Positions 1 through 12,059 are shown, counted from the first letter of the stretch. The stretch is 64,000 nt of DNA from Trachythela sp. YZ-2020 (GCA_016169945.1 JADLSH010000358.1:5985001-6049000); one strand, 5' to 3'. Numbers and translations: made by a program. Notes: generated by a model not told the origin, from the sequence alone.

Positions 1-19
1 TAACTGAGTTATCTGCTAG

Positions 20-280
20 CAGAAAAACTCAAGTTAGCTTTTAAAAGCAATCTATAGTATGATAGTAAATAGAATATAGAATTTTGTTATAAAACACATC
101 ATTTCTTGAGCATTTGTGTTTTGACCGCCGTGTTAGATGGCAGGTGGATGCCATCCAACATGGCCGTCAAAAAACAAATGCTTAATGAAAGACGTGTTTT
201 ATTATACATGTTTATATTCTGTTTACTATGATACTATATATTGCTTTAAAAAGCTAAATTGAGTTTTTCGCGTTGGGTTT
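20..280. repeat. Palindromic (foldback) MITE-like repeat
   Basis: Two arms of about 110 bp face each other. The left arm ends near GCATTTGTGTTTTGAC and the right arm carries the complement GTCAAAAAACAAATGC. The outer ends also pair (AGTTAGCTTTTAAAAGC with GCTTTAAAAAGCTAAATT). No ORF is present. The structure fits a non-autonomous foldback element; no target duplication could be fixed. Confidence 0.6.
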
Positions 281-928
281 AGAAAAAACGTAGCTTTTAA
301 CGGCATTTGAAAATAATGTTGACGTCAGCAATACGAATTATTCAAACCTTTTAAACTCGCGAGGGAATAATTGTATCGACTTGAAATTTGTTTTGAATAC
401 TTGTTATAATGACATACAAAACATGTTTAACAGCCAGCTTTATAGGTTGCACGTTAAAGTTTTAGAATTTGGTCACGTGATGGTGCAACACCTCTATTTA
501 ACTGTAAGCAATTAGCCAATCAGAAGACACGTAGTGACTACAATGTATAATAATAGCAATTGTTGCTTTGTTTCCTCCAAACGGAAAGTTAACGGATTAT
601 ATAATGAATCATAACTAAATATTAGTATTTCGCGATGTACAGTAAAATGGACACTTTCCTCCAAACGGACAGTTAACTGATTACATAATGATTCATCACT
701 ACTAACTATTATAGTATTTTGCAATGTACAGTGAAATTGAAATTTATGATTGGTATAATGTTATCATTACTTTGCTTTCTTCACTTCTGTTTTTTTCTAT
801 GATCATTTAGCTAAAGTTTTGGTTTTAAAAATCCTATATTACTACAAAGAAAATTTAGTTTCAAATAATCTTAGCAGATAATTAGAGTTGAATATATATT
901 ACAAGTACTCTTTGTCAACGTTAGCAAT
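281..928. other. Non-coding AT-rich stretch with an 84-bp tandem duplication
   Basis: No coding signal on either strand. At about 566-649 and 650-737 a unit starting near TTTCCTCCAAACGG is present twice with point differences. The short open frame at 512-724 (minus) is produced by this duplication. The stretch lies just downstream of the MYND gene copy B. Confidence 0.5.
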
Positions 929-1800
929 TTATTCCATATGCGACGGTATCCACTCTAAGAATCGCTCGTCGCCTTCAACAGAGGTCACAGTTACCTATTG
1001 GCTGCCTGCTTAAAGAAAACAATTTTGTTTCCATTTCGAAATCAATCGCGGAGACGCAACTTGAATTCCTTTCCTAATTACTTTATGGTAGGAACTTTAG
1101 GTTGTTTGGAAGGAGTACACTCAGTCGCCGTCCATTTTCTCAAACGATAGGCGTAAAAAGTGCTCTAAGGTAATTGTAAAAATGACAAGAGTCGTCAAGA
1201 TATTCTAGGATACCAGGTTTTGGATGATTGTTTTCGAAGTTTGCATATCGCTTTACATCTGCTTCAGCAATTTTTATCAGTTTCGATTCTGTCGCCATAA
1301 TGGGAGGGAAAAAGTCTCCTGTCCACGTAAGCGTTTCTGTAATAATCGTGGCGCAAGTATTGCTGTGGTTCAATATCTCGGAACACAGCTTCAGTAAAAC
1401 TGGAAGAATAATGTAATCCTTCATGTTAAAATTCGGTCATACAATGTATTCATTTGTAGATGTTGTTTGATATACCTGCAATCACACAGGAATATCTGAA
1501 AGCTAACTTGCTGTTTTAACAACATATTCTGGAATCTTCGTAATATGCACTCAATATAATCACAAAACATTGTGACGAGGCAACTGGAATTCTTGAACTT
1601 CTTCGCCTGCAGGTAATCCCATCCAAAGAATGGAAGACCGTCCGGTGGAACGCAATAAGAATAAGGGCCGTCACCTGGAATTCGCTTATATCCAGTCAAG
1701 GTCGGATTCTCGGCAAATGCAGGCATCTCGGTTTGTGTTCGTCGAAAAGCACCATCTTCTATCCACAAGTTATAATAGTTATCTATTTAACTGGAATTTG
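929..1800 (-). pseudogene. C-terminal exon of MYND/DUF4470-type gene, copy B (broken)
   Basis: This is a degraded copy of the intact exon at 10691-12033. Reading leftwards, residues such as WIEDGAFRRTQTEMPAF and FFGWDYLQAKKFKNSSCL match copy A closely. It is a pseudogene for three visible reasons. About 330 bp are missing near 1770, joining the segment equivalent to CVKPRVQ directly to WIEDGAF. There is a frameshift near 1421, between the ILT and MKDYIILP blocks. Further frame breaks occur before the position equivalent to the copy A stop (929-931). The matching MYND exon of this copy is at about 7030-7531, so the gene ran right to left across some 6.6 kb of transposon-filled intron. The function of this C-terminal region is unknown to me; in copy A it follows a DUF4470-like domain. 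Confidence 0.75.
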
Positions 1801-1849
1801 CGCCAGCGGTTTCACGCATCAAGATACGGGAGCGGAGGGTAGGGGCTTA

Positions 1850-2156
1850 AAAAGAGGAAAATGAAAATAAGCACCAGAATAAGAATATAATGCAGAAATA
1901 GGGGGAAATGAAACTTCTCACAGTGCCGCGTTCACCTACGGCTATTTGACCGTTTCTTTACCGGGCTGACTCGCAAGGGGCGAGATCCCACCTCATATAC
2001 TATTTTTATATGTTTTTGAGATTTGATTCACATGGGAACCGGGCCAGCCCGGTTTGCCGGGCTCCCGCTTGAGCGAGGCGAGATCCCGCCTTCCCGGGCT
2101 CATATGAATGCACTTAGCAGGCCAGCCCGGCAAATCGGCTCGCAGCGCATGCTTTA
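1850..2156. repeat. GCCCGGC-rich repeat block, left part
   Basis: After a short AT-rich lead, a GC-rich block contains repeated GCCAGCCCGG and GCCGGGCT motifs in both orientations, and CTCATATGAA. Closely related sequence recurs at 3225-3350. The LINE fragment between them appears to have split one palindromic GC-rich repeat. Confidence 0.45.
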
Positions 2157-3130
2157 TAATAATAATAATATTCTGTTTATTAATCAATTGATTTGCAGTA
2201 AAAACTGAATTACACAATTGTTCCTAAGTTATCAACTAATTTACATATTAACATTTTAACATATATATATAGACGTTCCCCACTATATATAGATATATAA
2301 AATTATATTTACATAATTCCAACATACAGAGGACTAAACTAGGACAATTACGTATATTTAATGGTAATAAAGTTATCGAAACGTTCAGTAAAGGTTCTCA
2401 CAGTTCGACAACTATTTGGTCTACGTAAAAAATAATCATGTTCATTAGAGGACCAGGAGGGTCTGATTATATTATAGACTGGATTATTTTTACATGCTCT
2501 CTTCCGGGTTGAGTTGATAAATCTCCGACATAACTCATCTCTTCGACATTCCAAGGTTTTGAGCTTTGAGGTCTGCAATGCTTCATAATAATCATTTGAA
2601 AGTGCTCTCTTTTGGACCGACTCGAGATGAGAGGATAGGTAATCAGGAAGAGCTGCCCATACTGGGGATGCATACTCAAGTATGGAGCGAATAACTGAGC
2701 AATAGATGGTTATAAGATCAGTGAGACTCAAGCCTGCTTTCTTCAATAATCGGAGGGCAAAGAGTCGGGCGTTAGCTTTCTTCAAGATATGGTCAACGTG
2801 GGCATTCCAGGTAAGATCTTCTGATAGGTAGACACCTAAGAGCTTAAAGCTGTGTACTCTTTCAACGCATTGTCCATTAATGAACATAGATTGATCACAT
2901 GGAATTCGGTATTGAAGAAAATTTATAATCATTTCTTTACATTTTTTGGGATTAAGCTCCAATCCACGAGCGGATGAGTATTTGGAGATTTCTTCAACAA
3001 CTAAAGGCAATACACTAAGAGAACACCTTGGGACTACTTCCAATGCTGTTGTATCATCGACAAATTTTAGACGACCATTCCAGTCTTTTAATAATGGGTT
3101 TATTCGGCATAAACCGTCTAAAAAGTAAAA
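2157..3130 (-). mobile_element. 5'-truncated CR1/L2-like LINE, reverse transcriptase C-terminal fragment
   Basis: On the minus strand the reading frame gives an RT active-site box (FVDDTT, about 3045-3065) followed by GLELNPKKCKEM, a LLGVYLSEDLTWNAHV block and the SILEYASPVWAALPDYL block typical of the thumb and C-terminus of CR1/L2/Jockey-type LINE polymerases. The ORF runs 3043-2348 and stops naturally. A short ATT-type microsatellite near 2157-2170 fits the 3' tail of such elements. The endonuclease and RT fingers are absent, so it is a dead-on-arrival insertion in an intron of the MYND copy B gene. Confidence 0.8.
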
Positions 3131-4154
3131 ACAAGTTAGAAATTAACGAAATTAAGTCTCCTGAAGTAGTTGCCGACAATAAAAATAGTGTTTTTCGAAA
3201 TAAAAATACATTTCGCTTTCCCGCCAAAATCACGCGGGAATTTCTTGCTAGCGCTTGCCGGGCTAGCCCGCCTCATGTGAAGCAAATGACAAACTGGCCC
3301 GGCAAAGCGAGCTAGCCTGACTAAGCGGGCCAGCCCGGCTCATATGAACAGGCCCTTAGTTTGGTAAAGCTTCCTGCCGCTGAAAGGTTATAGGGACAAG
3401 CAGTCTAGTCTTTACATGCATGTGGAAGAAACGGCTGAACGTCATCCCCGAAGTTCTCTTGAAAGACAACGCTCACGATATGAGCGTTAAATTAGTAACC
3501 CTGAATTAGTAGATTTTCTCAAGAAAGTCGTACCCCGAATAATGTTTTATAGAACTATTCCAATATTACTTAAAATCCTATAAGAGCTCGGATAGCTCAT
3601 ATTAAAGTAAGGCCCCGGTTACATGATACCAGATTCACTTGTCACAATATCGAATTTAACAGTTTCAAGATTCCCTCAAGGCGCAACACTTGGATTTGGG
3701 AAATGACAAAATAGCATATATGTTATATATATATAGATAATGTATGAATTTTGCTCATAATTTTCTCATGAATTTTCTAAGATATAAGTTTGATACGCAT
3801 GCGCAAAATTCATAGCTTTACAAGCTACCACAATTACATAATATTACATATGCTAATATAAACATCTCGGAGAAATGTCTGCGCATGCGTCAACTTGACT
3901 GAAATTTGCCTGGCGTAACTTGATGTCCAAGTGTTCCAGTGGGGCGAAGACTCAGGTGATTATAGTGTACAAGCTCAAGAAATAGTATCATGCAAGAAAA
4001 TGAACCAAAGGTGTAAGATATTTTAGGTTCAAAGGCTAGTTTTAAATTTATATATGAATACAAAAATATGCAAATAAGTTGTGAAACTAGCAAAATCTGT
4101 TAATAATGCCAGTCGCAAAAGTGTAGCGTGTTTCTAGAATCGCGCGCGCTCTCG
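3131..4154. other. Intronic/intergenic repeats, including a segment shared with copy A
   Basis: At 3225-3350 the GCCCGGC-rich repeat resumes. The segment 3360-3480 (GCTGAAAGGTTATAGG, GGAAGAAACGGCTGAACG) is clearly related to 12890-12990 at the same relative place in gene copy A, so it is inherited intron sequence from the duplication. The rest is AT-rich with no coding signal. Confidence 0.5.
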
Positions 4155-6240
4155 CGTGTTTAAGCCATAAAAGTTCTGCGGTTTCAGTGTCGGATTTCTT
4201 ATCCTCTTGGGTCTTTAAGGTGGCTCCCTACAGTTATTATAAAAACAAGGGGTGAAAATGTGCTTTCCCTATTGCAACACATATCTTCATGTTTGTGAAA
4301 TATATAGTTGCTTTTTGGGTAATAACTATTAATATAACTGTTATGTGTCCAACCTATGGGTTCTAAATATACCACAGTCGCGTTGCTATGGTAACAACAG
4401 CGTATGAACTATAGTAGTCATATCCTATAAATTGGACAAAAAATAAAACTACTTGATAATTACATTGATTTAATAATGTAAATTTGGAATACTAAGCGGA
4501 ACATTATATAAAAAAATTAAGGTAGGTTGTAGGATAAGTTTTTTAGATATTTGCAAATTTTTGTTCTGAGAAAACTTATCTGTAAATTTTTCCAAAATTT
4601 GGATATATTAAAAAAGGCGACTTGTAAGTTCACGACACGAAAATTTAAAACTAAAGCCATTAAGCCACGCACAAAACTTACGCGGGCAAACAGAATTTCA
4701 ATTCGACAAGAACGGCATCTGCGCATGTCCTTGTCTTTCGCGTGACTCGCAGCTGGCTGTAAAACAGGCTGGGTTTTTTTCCGAAATGGTGTACAATTGC
4801 AAGCAAAATTATCTTCGTTTTCGTTACCCTTGGCTTGTTGGACCCAAGATTGTTTGTTGGTGGTCTTTTTCTGGTCTGGTTTGTCAGTGATTTACCCATT
4901 GAATTAATCCTACGTCCCTTAAATTTGTTTTTATTGTTGAAATCGGTATGAAAACTTTTCAAAATATTCAAACAATTCCAAATTTTCGTAAGACAACTCG
5001 TAAGTCGGAACTGTCTGTACTGTAGTTGTATGCAGTAGTTTTTAAACTTTTGATTGTTTTAAAGAATTATATTACTCTGACAGTTCTAGACTGCCTTGAG
5101 CAGAGTATAAAATATCATTTTAGAATTTTTAGTCTGCAAGAGTTTGAAGATTTTAGTCTCGAAGATTTTGAACATTATAAAAGATAATACTGAACGTAAA
5201 TACGTAAAAAACATACTAAAAGAAAGCTTAGAAACTGGTTAACAACATACGTACTGCTTGAATTTCAAAGATTTACGATTATAATGAAAAGGTTGTGGTT
5301 TCCTCGCAGAAAAATCTCGAAAATAACTTCCCGCGGCTTGTTTCAAAATTTTACCGGGTCACGAAGATTCCACGCGTGAGACGCGAGGATGACATCTGAT
5401 CTATATAGATCGTGTTTCAAACTGTACTAACTGTAGGGAGCCACCTTAAATGGGCTTTCCTTAATCGTCGAATAAATCGTGCGTCAATAATGTTCTGAAT
5501 CTGGTAACTTGTTTCAGTGCACATAAGTGAACAAGTGTTCTGAATCGCCTTTCGGTCGTTGGCTTTCATTTCAGTTATACATTCTTCTGGAACTTCCTCG
5601 TTATTCTTTACTTCTACATAGTCAATTTCAATTTAACAAGTGTACCTGAATCGGTAGAGGTTGCCTCTCTACAAGCAATATCCGTATAATTTACTTTGCC
5701 TGGGCAGTGTCTCCAGCTGTTTGATGGCACCAATTTTCTTATCTCAACCACGCGGTTTTGAACGAACTGTTTCCATTCTTGGCCTTCACCGAGTATCCAA
5801 TACAGGGCTACTTTAGATTCTGTCCAACATGTTGGATCATCAAGCTTTAGGGTTTCGTTCAAGGCCTTTGTAACAGTTGAAATAAGCTTTGCTAGTATGA
5901 CTGCTGAGAGAAGTTCCAATCTTGCAATACTCTGTTAATCGGAGATACATTTGTTTTGGCAATGACAAACTTAAGGAACGTTCCAAATGAGGTGGTCAAT
6001 TTCAGATAGACAACAGCGCCATAGGCTTTAAGGGATGCGTCACGAAATCCCTGAAGGCTGTTTGAAAGAACTTCTCTTCAATTCCTGCTTGGTAACATCT
6101 CGGTATTATGGTTGATTCTATACTTTCCAGGCATAGGATAAGGCGTTCCCATTTCTTCTTTAGTTCGTCCGTTAATTCATCGTCCCACTCAACTTTCGAT
6201 TGATATAGCTCTTGGAACGAGCATGATGTTCTGCAACTAT
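4155..6240 (-). mobile_element. BEL/Pao LTR-retrotransposon pol relic, split by a TTAA MITE
   Basis: Minus-strand fragments at 5446-6240 and 4155-4218 form one relic. It includes an ESKVALYWILGEGQEWKQF block, FVQNRVVEIRKLVPSN and WRHCPGKVNYTDIA, which are hallmarks of the Pao-type region between reverse transcriptase and integrase. Downstream is ARFIRRLRKA, and after skipping the MITE at 4219-5445 the frame continues as KTQEDKKSDTETAELLWLKH. Upstream (5919-6240) only broken frames remain. There is no LTR, protease or complete integrase. It lies in the intron of MYND copy B. Confidence 0.75.
4219..5445. mobile_element. TTAA-target non-autonomous DNA transposon (family copy 1)
   Basis: The element is 1,227 bp, starts GGTGGCTCCCTACAGTTAT and ends with the inverted CTGTAGGGAGCCACC. 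It is flanked by TTAA on both sides (4215-4218, 5446-5449). Removing it and one TTAA restores the BEL/Pao reading frame, which confirms the boundaries. Its interior is closely similar to the element at 27363-28588 (shared GCTGGCTGTAAAACAGGCTG and CTTGGCTTGTTGGACCC). It has no long ORF. A TTAA target suits piggyBac or Kolobok-like transposases; which one mobilised it cannot be told here. Confidence 0.88.
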
Positions 6241-7022
6241 TATGAAAGTTTAATAAAATTCTCTAGTGTGCGATTTTTTTAAAAGCCAAAATTTTATTGC
6301 AATATTTCCACACTAAAGATTTTTTTTTAAATTGAAATATATAAAATTTACAAATATTCAAATTTGTGGTCAAAATTTGAAGATAGGTTACCGATTAAAC
6401 TAAAGAGTAAAACCAAGGAAATAGGAGACATAGATTGCTGACTTATAATACGTCACTATATTGACAAATGCGCCAAAATTCAAACAAAATTTGCCCGGTT
6501 GAGCAGCCATTTTGTATGATGGTGCCTCAAGTGACTCGATGAACGAACCTTAATGGGAGCATTTGCTAGATAATCACAGCATTAATTTCACATTACCGTG
6601 AAGTGTATTCAATATAGAAGTGTTGTGGACGATTTTTCTTTGGAATAACACACATTTGGCTGGTTTCAGTGAGCTCACGATTGACGGTTTGCAATATTTT
6701 TACCCTTTGGAGCAATGATGTCTAATAGAAAGTTGAAATAGTTATTCCTCCTCTCCCTCTTTTTAAGTGGGGGGAGTCTGTCTCAATAATGTTTGCACCT
6801 AATTGTAGGAGTAGTTTTATATGGCTAGCCTGCTTGTGACGTCACTAAACCACTGTTAATGAGATCAAAAATTAATCCAAGCAGCTCATTGTTTTCAGTT
6901 AAAATATCTCAAGAACTAAGCAAGATACGAAAAATCGGTAAGGGAGATTTATATATAATTTTAAAAGTTCTTTCAAATGAGACGAACTAAATTTTTATTG
7001 CCATATCCTTTTAAGCTAATAG
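6241..7022. other. Non-coding stretch with a dispersed repeat at 6889-7022
   Basis: AT-rich without coding signal. The segment 6889-7022 (AAAATATCTCAAGAACTAAG, AATCTCC-type block, ATCCTTTTAAG) is the inverted homologue of 20716-20846 inside the Mutator-like element, so it belongs to an interspersed repeat family. Confidence 0.5.
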
Positions 7023-7531
7023 AAACGGGGTCGACATGTAAAGAACAGTACCAGTCTGGCCAGCACGCAATTTGCATTATCATTTAAAGTAAACAAAACC
7101 TTGCTGCTGTGTGAATCTGGTAAGGACGCGCAAAGCCACGTTGCGTAGATCGCCAACACCAAGGAACAGAATATTCAATGTAGAGTAACTGCAGCTAGTC
7201 GACTTCGAATAAGGTGAAAGCTGTGTTGAAATACGTTTCGCGAGTGTTTTTATCGTTTCTTTAACATCTTCGCAATCAATCTTGTGCCTTTCCCAATTAC
7301 TTCTCTGGCAGTTTGTGTCACAATAGAAGGCTTGATAGCATCCAGTGCAAGCTTTCAGATTTGGGCCTTGCATGTCTTGAGGGTCGACGCTGGAATGCAT
7401 TCGGCCTCGTGTCGAAATATGTCATTTCTTTGACATTTTTCACTGCAGTATTTGGCAACACCGCACAAGTGGCAAATAATACTAACACCAGCCGTATTTC
7501 CACAACGCCAGCACTCGGAAAATCTAGGCAT
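7023..7531 (-). pseudogene. Double-MYND/DUF4470 exon, copy B (broken)
   Basis: The minus strand begins MPRFSECWRCGNTAGVSI at 7531. It encodes a first MYND zinc finger (CWRC...CHLC...YCSEKCQ...HEAEC). A 16-bp deletion relative to copy A then shifts the frame, so the second MYND finger (CTGCYQAFYCDTNCQ...HKIDC) is read in another frame. The DUF4470-like segment survives as NILFLGVGDLRNVAL, but an internal block is missing and a further small deletion follows. Copy A (16782-17401) lacks these defects. In intact relatives MYND fingers bind protein partners. This copy cannot make the full protein. Confidence 0.8.
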
Positions 7532-8254
7532 TTTAGTGAGAAACAATGTGAAAGCTTATGACTTCCGCAGTGACCCAGTATGGAATGAAAAGGCTCTGGG
7601 CCGGACATGTCCGAAAAACATTTTCCCGAGGTCTCAGAAGCGGCCCGAGGGAAAATATGTTTCAGTATGGACCGACAAAAACGGTAAATAACGTTTTTAT
7701 TTTTTTCCTTCACAGAAAATTTAATTTATATAAGATTCCAGTCTTGTTCGAGATATCATTTTACATTATATTAATATACTTTACTCAAGATTATGGCAGC
7801 TGTGATATTTTTCTCACTTTTTGGCCGTTCAAGTGTTTTTGTGTTGCTGTTGAAGTGTTCAAACCGGCTGGTTAACACGGTACTAGTCTATAGGTAGTGA
7901 TTCTCCGTCAATAGAGAAGTTTACCTGACCCATGGCATGATGGTAGTCAGGACAAACAAACAGAAGAATGCAATATGGCGGCTTTCAGCAATGCATATTT
8001 AGGAGAACTTTTTCTGCAATTATTATACACTGTTCAAAAGGTGAAAACTTTTATAATTTCTTATCTGGTTTCCGATTATGTATATTGTATTTTAAAAGTT
8101 TTCTTAGACCTGTGAAGTAGTAATTTTTGATCAAAAAACCGCTGTTTATGCGCAGATGCTGTATTTGTTTGCCAGGCCAAATATGTTTTGTATGCCAATT
8201 TGTTTGTCAATTCCCCGGCTAAAGTCCGTTCATTTTACAACATCAGTTGTGTTG
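7532..8254. other. 5' flank of MYND copy B
   Basis: No convincing gene. The open frames here are antisense or out-of-frame shadows of the MYND exon or run through AT-rich sequence. Unlike 17402-17580 upstream of copy A, the first 100 bases have diverged. Confidence 0.4.
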
Positions 8255-8383
8255 ATGCCTAGCTACCGATGTTGTGTAAGAGGATGCAACAATGACTCCC
8301 GATATCAAGAAAACATTGTTAAAAGGGGAAATGTTGAAGGAGAGTTGAAGTGGCACCACTTTCCTAAATATGAATGGAATTAG
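8255..8383 (+). pseudogene. THAP zinc-finger domain fragment
   Basis: From the ATG at 8255 the frame reads MPSYRCCVRGCNNDSRY and ends with LKWHHFPKYEWN and a stop at 8381-8383. The C-x4-C start, the Asn/Arg positions and the WHHFP box match the first half of a C2CH THAP domain. The second half (Cys-x2-His, AVPTIF-type end) is missing, so the domain cannot fold as a complete finger. THAP domains occur in P-element/Kolobok-type transposases and in host regulators derived from them. A transposon relic is the simplest reading. An unseen downstream exon is possible but was not found. Confidence 0.6.
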
Positions 8384-9467
8384 CACCCTCGGACGGCGCT
8401 TGGCGCCGTTAGCTCGGGAATTACACTTTATGAAAAAAATCTACTGTAAATTTGGTGCAATTATACTCGTTCATTTGACAAATGCGTGAAGGTATATATA
8501 TAGCTGCGTATATAGCCATCAATGAATATTTTTAACCCTTAGTTAATATGTAATTAAAACTTATATGTATGATATGTCTACAGATTTATACAAATCTCAG
8601 TAAGGCTGGTTTGGTTGTTGGGTAGAACGGAAGATGATTTAAGTACTGTTTAATAAACGAGCAGGAGTGTTTTATTAGGTTTAAAGCCGCGAGCGCGCAG
8701 CGCGAGTGGTATCAGACCTAATAAAACATGTACTGCAAGTTTATTGAACGGCTTCAAAAACGTCTCATTAGTATTCTTTATATAAAGAATACTAATTAGG
8801 ATGAGCTTTTATTTAAGGAATCGTCATTTTATTTTTATCAGGTAGGCTATAAAGCCACTTCGCTTCACATATTATGGTTGACATTATTTGCCAAAAAGCT
8901 TATGAATTATTAATGAGTTTATGAAACAACTTTAAAATGAAATAAATTCTAGAAGTCATATTCTCTAAAAAACTGCTGAGTAAAGAAAACCTCCAAGGCA
9001 AAACACGCATGACGTAGCACTGCAATACAAGCGAAATGCCACGAACGATATCCAAATTGATATAAGCGCTTTTGATGTTTTGCTTGAGGATACCTGAAGC
9101 GTCCGGTTTTCAAATGTGCTACCACAGACAACTGAAATTGTCACGAGATTACTGCTTTACTGGTTGATGAATTGTCGGTGTTTTAGTGCCGTAAGCCCGT
9201 ATCTTGGTAAGCAATATATTTTACTGCTTGGCGTTGTGTGTTTCGTTCGAATTCCTAAAATTTTTAAACCATCATTTGTTAGCTCAATTATGGTGTTTTT
9301 ATGGGATTGCATAATTCAGCCGGCGATGTCATATTTATATTGTGTTTTTAATAGTTTTTCTATATTACACAAGTGGGTCGAGCAAAAACTAATTCAAATA
9401 TAAACCTGTCTAAGAATGATTTGTAGTTTAACTTTAAGTTTAATTGCAAAATTATTTTGCGAGTGAA
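8384..9467. other. Hairpin repeat and region shared with copy A upstream DNA
   Basis: At 8651-8752 a palindrome pairs TTTATTAGGTTT with AGACCTAATAAAAC around a GC-rich loop (CGAGCGCGCAGCGCGAG). A second short palindrome lies at 8769-8803. Segments 8593-8640 and 8936-9130 (ACAAGCGAAATGCCACGA, TTTTGATGTTTTGC) are homologous to 17820-17860 and 17880-18090, which marks the upstream limit of the tandem duplication. No gene is supported. Confidence 0.5.
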
Positions 9468-9471
9468 TTAA

Positions 9472-10100
9472 GGTGGCTCGATACAGTAATTACAAAAACC
9501 TTATTCAAGAATCGCGAAAACAAAACTTCATACTATATGAACAAACCCGCGTGACCATTTGTGCGCGCAGGAATGTTAACGAAAAAACTTCCAGAATGAC
9601 CTGACTTGAGCAGTTGCTCGCGCCATTTCGCGTCATTGCGCGTGTTATATACCGTTTTCATGTCAATTGCTGACGTCATTAAAACATTGCATTTTTGAAA
9701 AACAATGCGTTATATCTCATTATTTTGTCCGGTGATCTATGTTCAAATTTGCATGCTGTATTGCACCGCAAAAATCTTTCATTATACCAAAAATAAAAAA
9801 ATTCTGTGATGCCAAAAAAATTTTATTGAAGAAAACGACATTTTTTTTCATAAAAAAGGCATTACAGAATTTTTATATTTTGCTTATTGTTAGTCTGTCT
9901 TGAAAGTAAAATATTGCACAATTAAGTGAATTTCGTACGCGTATGTTGCCATAGTAACGAACTAAAAATAACATAATTTGAAAGTAGAAAGATCAAAATA
10001 TATGAAAACCCCGATACCTTGTGAATAAAACCTAAAAATACGGAGTTTAAACATTTCATAGTGTTGGATACATGAATTTTTGAAAACTGTATCGACCACC
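9472..10100. mobile_element. TTAA-target MITE, divergent termini (family copy 2)
   Basis: The element is 629 bp, starts GGTGGCTCGATACAGTAA and ends ACTGTATCGACCACC, flanked by TTAA at 9468-9471 and 10101-10104. The termini resemble the GGNGGCTCCCTACAG termini of the other copies but differ in the middle. The interior has A/T-rich inverted blocks and no ORF. Confidence 0.8.
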
Positions 10101-10104
10101 TTAA

Positions 10105-10690
10105 ACGTGTGTTATTTCGCCTTTCGGCATTTCACAGTTTTTGTGCATTTCACAGTTTTTCGGCAAAGTAAACAGTTTGGTAAACGTTCAAGTGTATATG
10201 TGCGTCAATTCGAACTACATTTTGCTGGGGCAAGGAAGAATTTTGATAAAACGTCATTCCTATTTTAAAGTGAACTTACTTATATCAAGGGCGTACAAGT
10301 GACAAATTCACTTGCCAAACTACTGAGTGACATGCTTGTATATTGAAACTTTATTGGCAACTATTTTATTGAATTTTTTCTTTGTTCCTCCAAATAGAAA
10401 ATAGGAACATAATTGAAGTTGTAACTAATTTTGAGACTCTACCGGTATATCTTTACCATATAACTATTAGTATATTTGTCCATTTCAATTATCATAAATT
10501 ACAATATATGCAGTGAATTTGTGATTGTAAAATCGTTGTTTTTCTTTCTTCTCTTCTGGTTTCTTTTTATGTGTCACTTATATATAAATATTTTTCACTG
10601 CTTTCCCTAAACTAGAATGTATAGAGAAAAAATTAAGTCATAAGAAATTATTAGAGTTTAGTAGTATAAATACTATACTACGTCCTTCAT
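10105..10690. other. Spacer between duplicated units
   Basis: AT-rich, with no coding signal beyond short chance frames. The part around 10381-10540 resembles the 560-740 region downstream of copy B (shared CCTCCAAA and GTACAGT-like segments), as expected for the 3' flank of the duplicated unit. Confidence 0.4.
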
Positions 10691-12033
10691 TTATTCCTTA
10701 TGCAAAGGTGTCCACTCCAAGAAGCATTCATCGCCAACAAGAATGTTCACATTTCGCCTATTGACTGCCAGGTTAAAGAAAATAATTCTATTTTCGTTTC
10801 GAAGGAAATCTCGGAGACGCAACTGGAATTCCTTTCCCAATTCTTTCATCATAGGAACTTTTAGCTGTTTGAAAGTATTACATTCAGTCATTGTTTCTAT
10901 TCTCGAAAGATAGCCGTAAAATAGTGCTCTAAGGTAGTTGTAGAAATCACACGATTCATCGATATATTCTCGGATACAAGGCATTGAGTGGTCGTTTTGG
11001 AAGTCTGCAGGATATCGCTTTACGTCTGCTTCAAAAATCTTCTTCAATTTGGAAACTTGTGGCTTATCAGGAGGGCAAAACTCGGCTGCCCATGTAATCG
11101 TTTCTGTAATAATCGTTGCGCAAGTATTGCTGTGGTTCAAAATCTCGGAACATAGCTTCAGTAAAACTGGAAGAATGATATAATCCATCAAGTTCGTTGT
11201 CAGAATTCGGTCATACAATGTATTTATTTCTAGATGTTGTTTGATGTCCATGCAATCACACAGGACAACCTGAAAACTGATTTGCTGTTTTGACAACTTA
11301 TTCTTGAGTCTTCGTAAAATGCACTCGATATAATCACCAAACATCGTGACCAGACAGCTTGAATTCTTGAATTTCTTCGCCTGCAGATAATCCCATCCGA
11401 AGAATGGAAAATTTTCTCGTTGAATGCAATAATAATAAGGGCCGTCGCCTGAAGTCTGGTCATATCCAGTCAAAGTCGGATTCTCGGCAAATGCAGGCAT
11501 CTCCGTATCTGTTCGTCGAAAAGCTCCATCTTTTATCCACTTTTTTGCTGTGCTTACGTGTTGTTTTGGAACACTAGCGGTAAACAGTGCATGAAATCCA
11601 CTTATTAAATCAGATCTCAAGACGTCGACCCGTTGCATTAGAATCCAATCTGTTCCTTGCACGCGCAAATGAAGCCACTTTCTCCATACGTCTTGAAACT
11701 TATTTAAGTGCTTTTCCTCGATGTTAATTAATCCAGATGTTCCGGACTTCAAATCTTTTGAGCTGCGGATGTTGAGAAGTTCTTCAAGGGTCTTGATGAG
11801 ATATTTGTAGGTTGACTCACTCAGTGATATTGAGTACCACAGTTCGGTTACCGTTTTTTCTACTTCTGAATCACCTGTAAGGAAAGTGAAAGTTGATTTA
11901 ACCTGCTTAACAGTCATTTGCACCCGTGGTTTCACACATCGAGCTATGACATCATTATGTAGAAGATTCAAAACGGAGAAAATTATTAGCATGTGCCTAC
12001 GGTCCGATTTTTGATCTTGGTCAGCGTTATTTA
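10691..12033 (-). CDS. C-terminal exon of MYND/DUF4470-type protein, copy A
   Basis: The long open exon codes for about 447 residues on the minus strand. Its acceptor (TTTTGATAG, exon from 12033) enters in phase 1, matching the phase 1 donor of the MYND exon that ends at 16782. The joined protein therefore reads from LLLYMLIK into VNNADQDQKSDRR. It contains TVTELWYSISLSESTYKYL, AFAENPTLTGY, GWDYLQAKKFKNSSCLVTMF and LVGDECFLEW before the stop at 10691. This architecture (two MYND fingers, DUF4470-like, then this region) is known to me as a multicopy uncharacterised family in cnidarians. Molecular function is not established. Its own frame is intact, so any loss of function comes from the upstream exon. 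A dead LINE sits only about 60 bp upstream of the acceptor. Confidence 0.85.
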
Positions 12034-12059
12034 CTATCAAAAGAGTAGTGATCTAGCGC

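Noticed and set aside
7318..7713. 131-codon minus-strand frame and the plus-strand frames over the MYND exon
   Set aside because: They overlap the MYND frame out of phase; the zinc-finger pattern is in the other frame. The same applies to 16681-17415 left of the frameshift and 17111-17521 plus.
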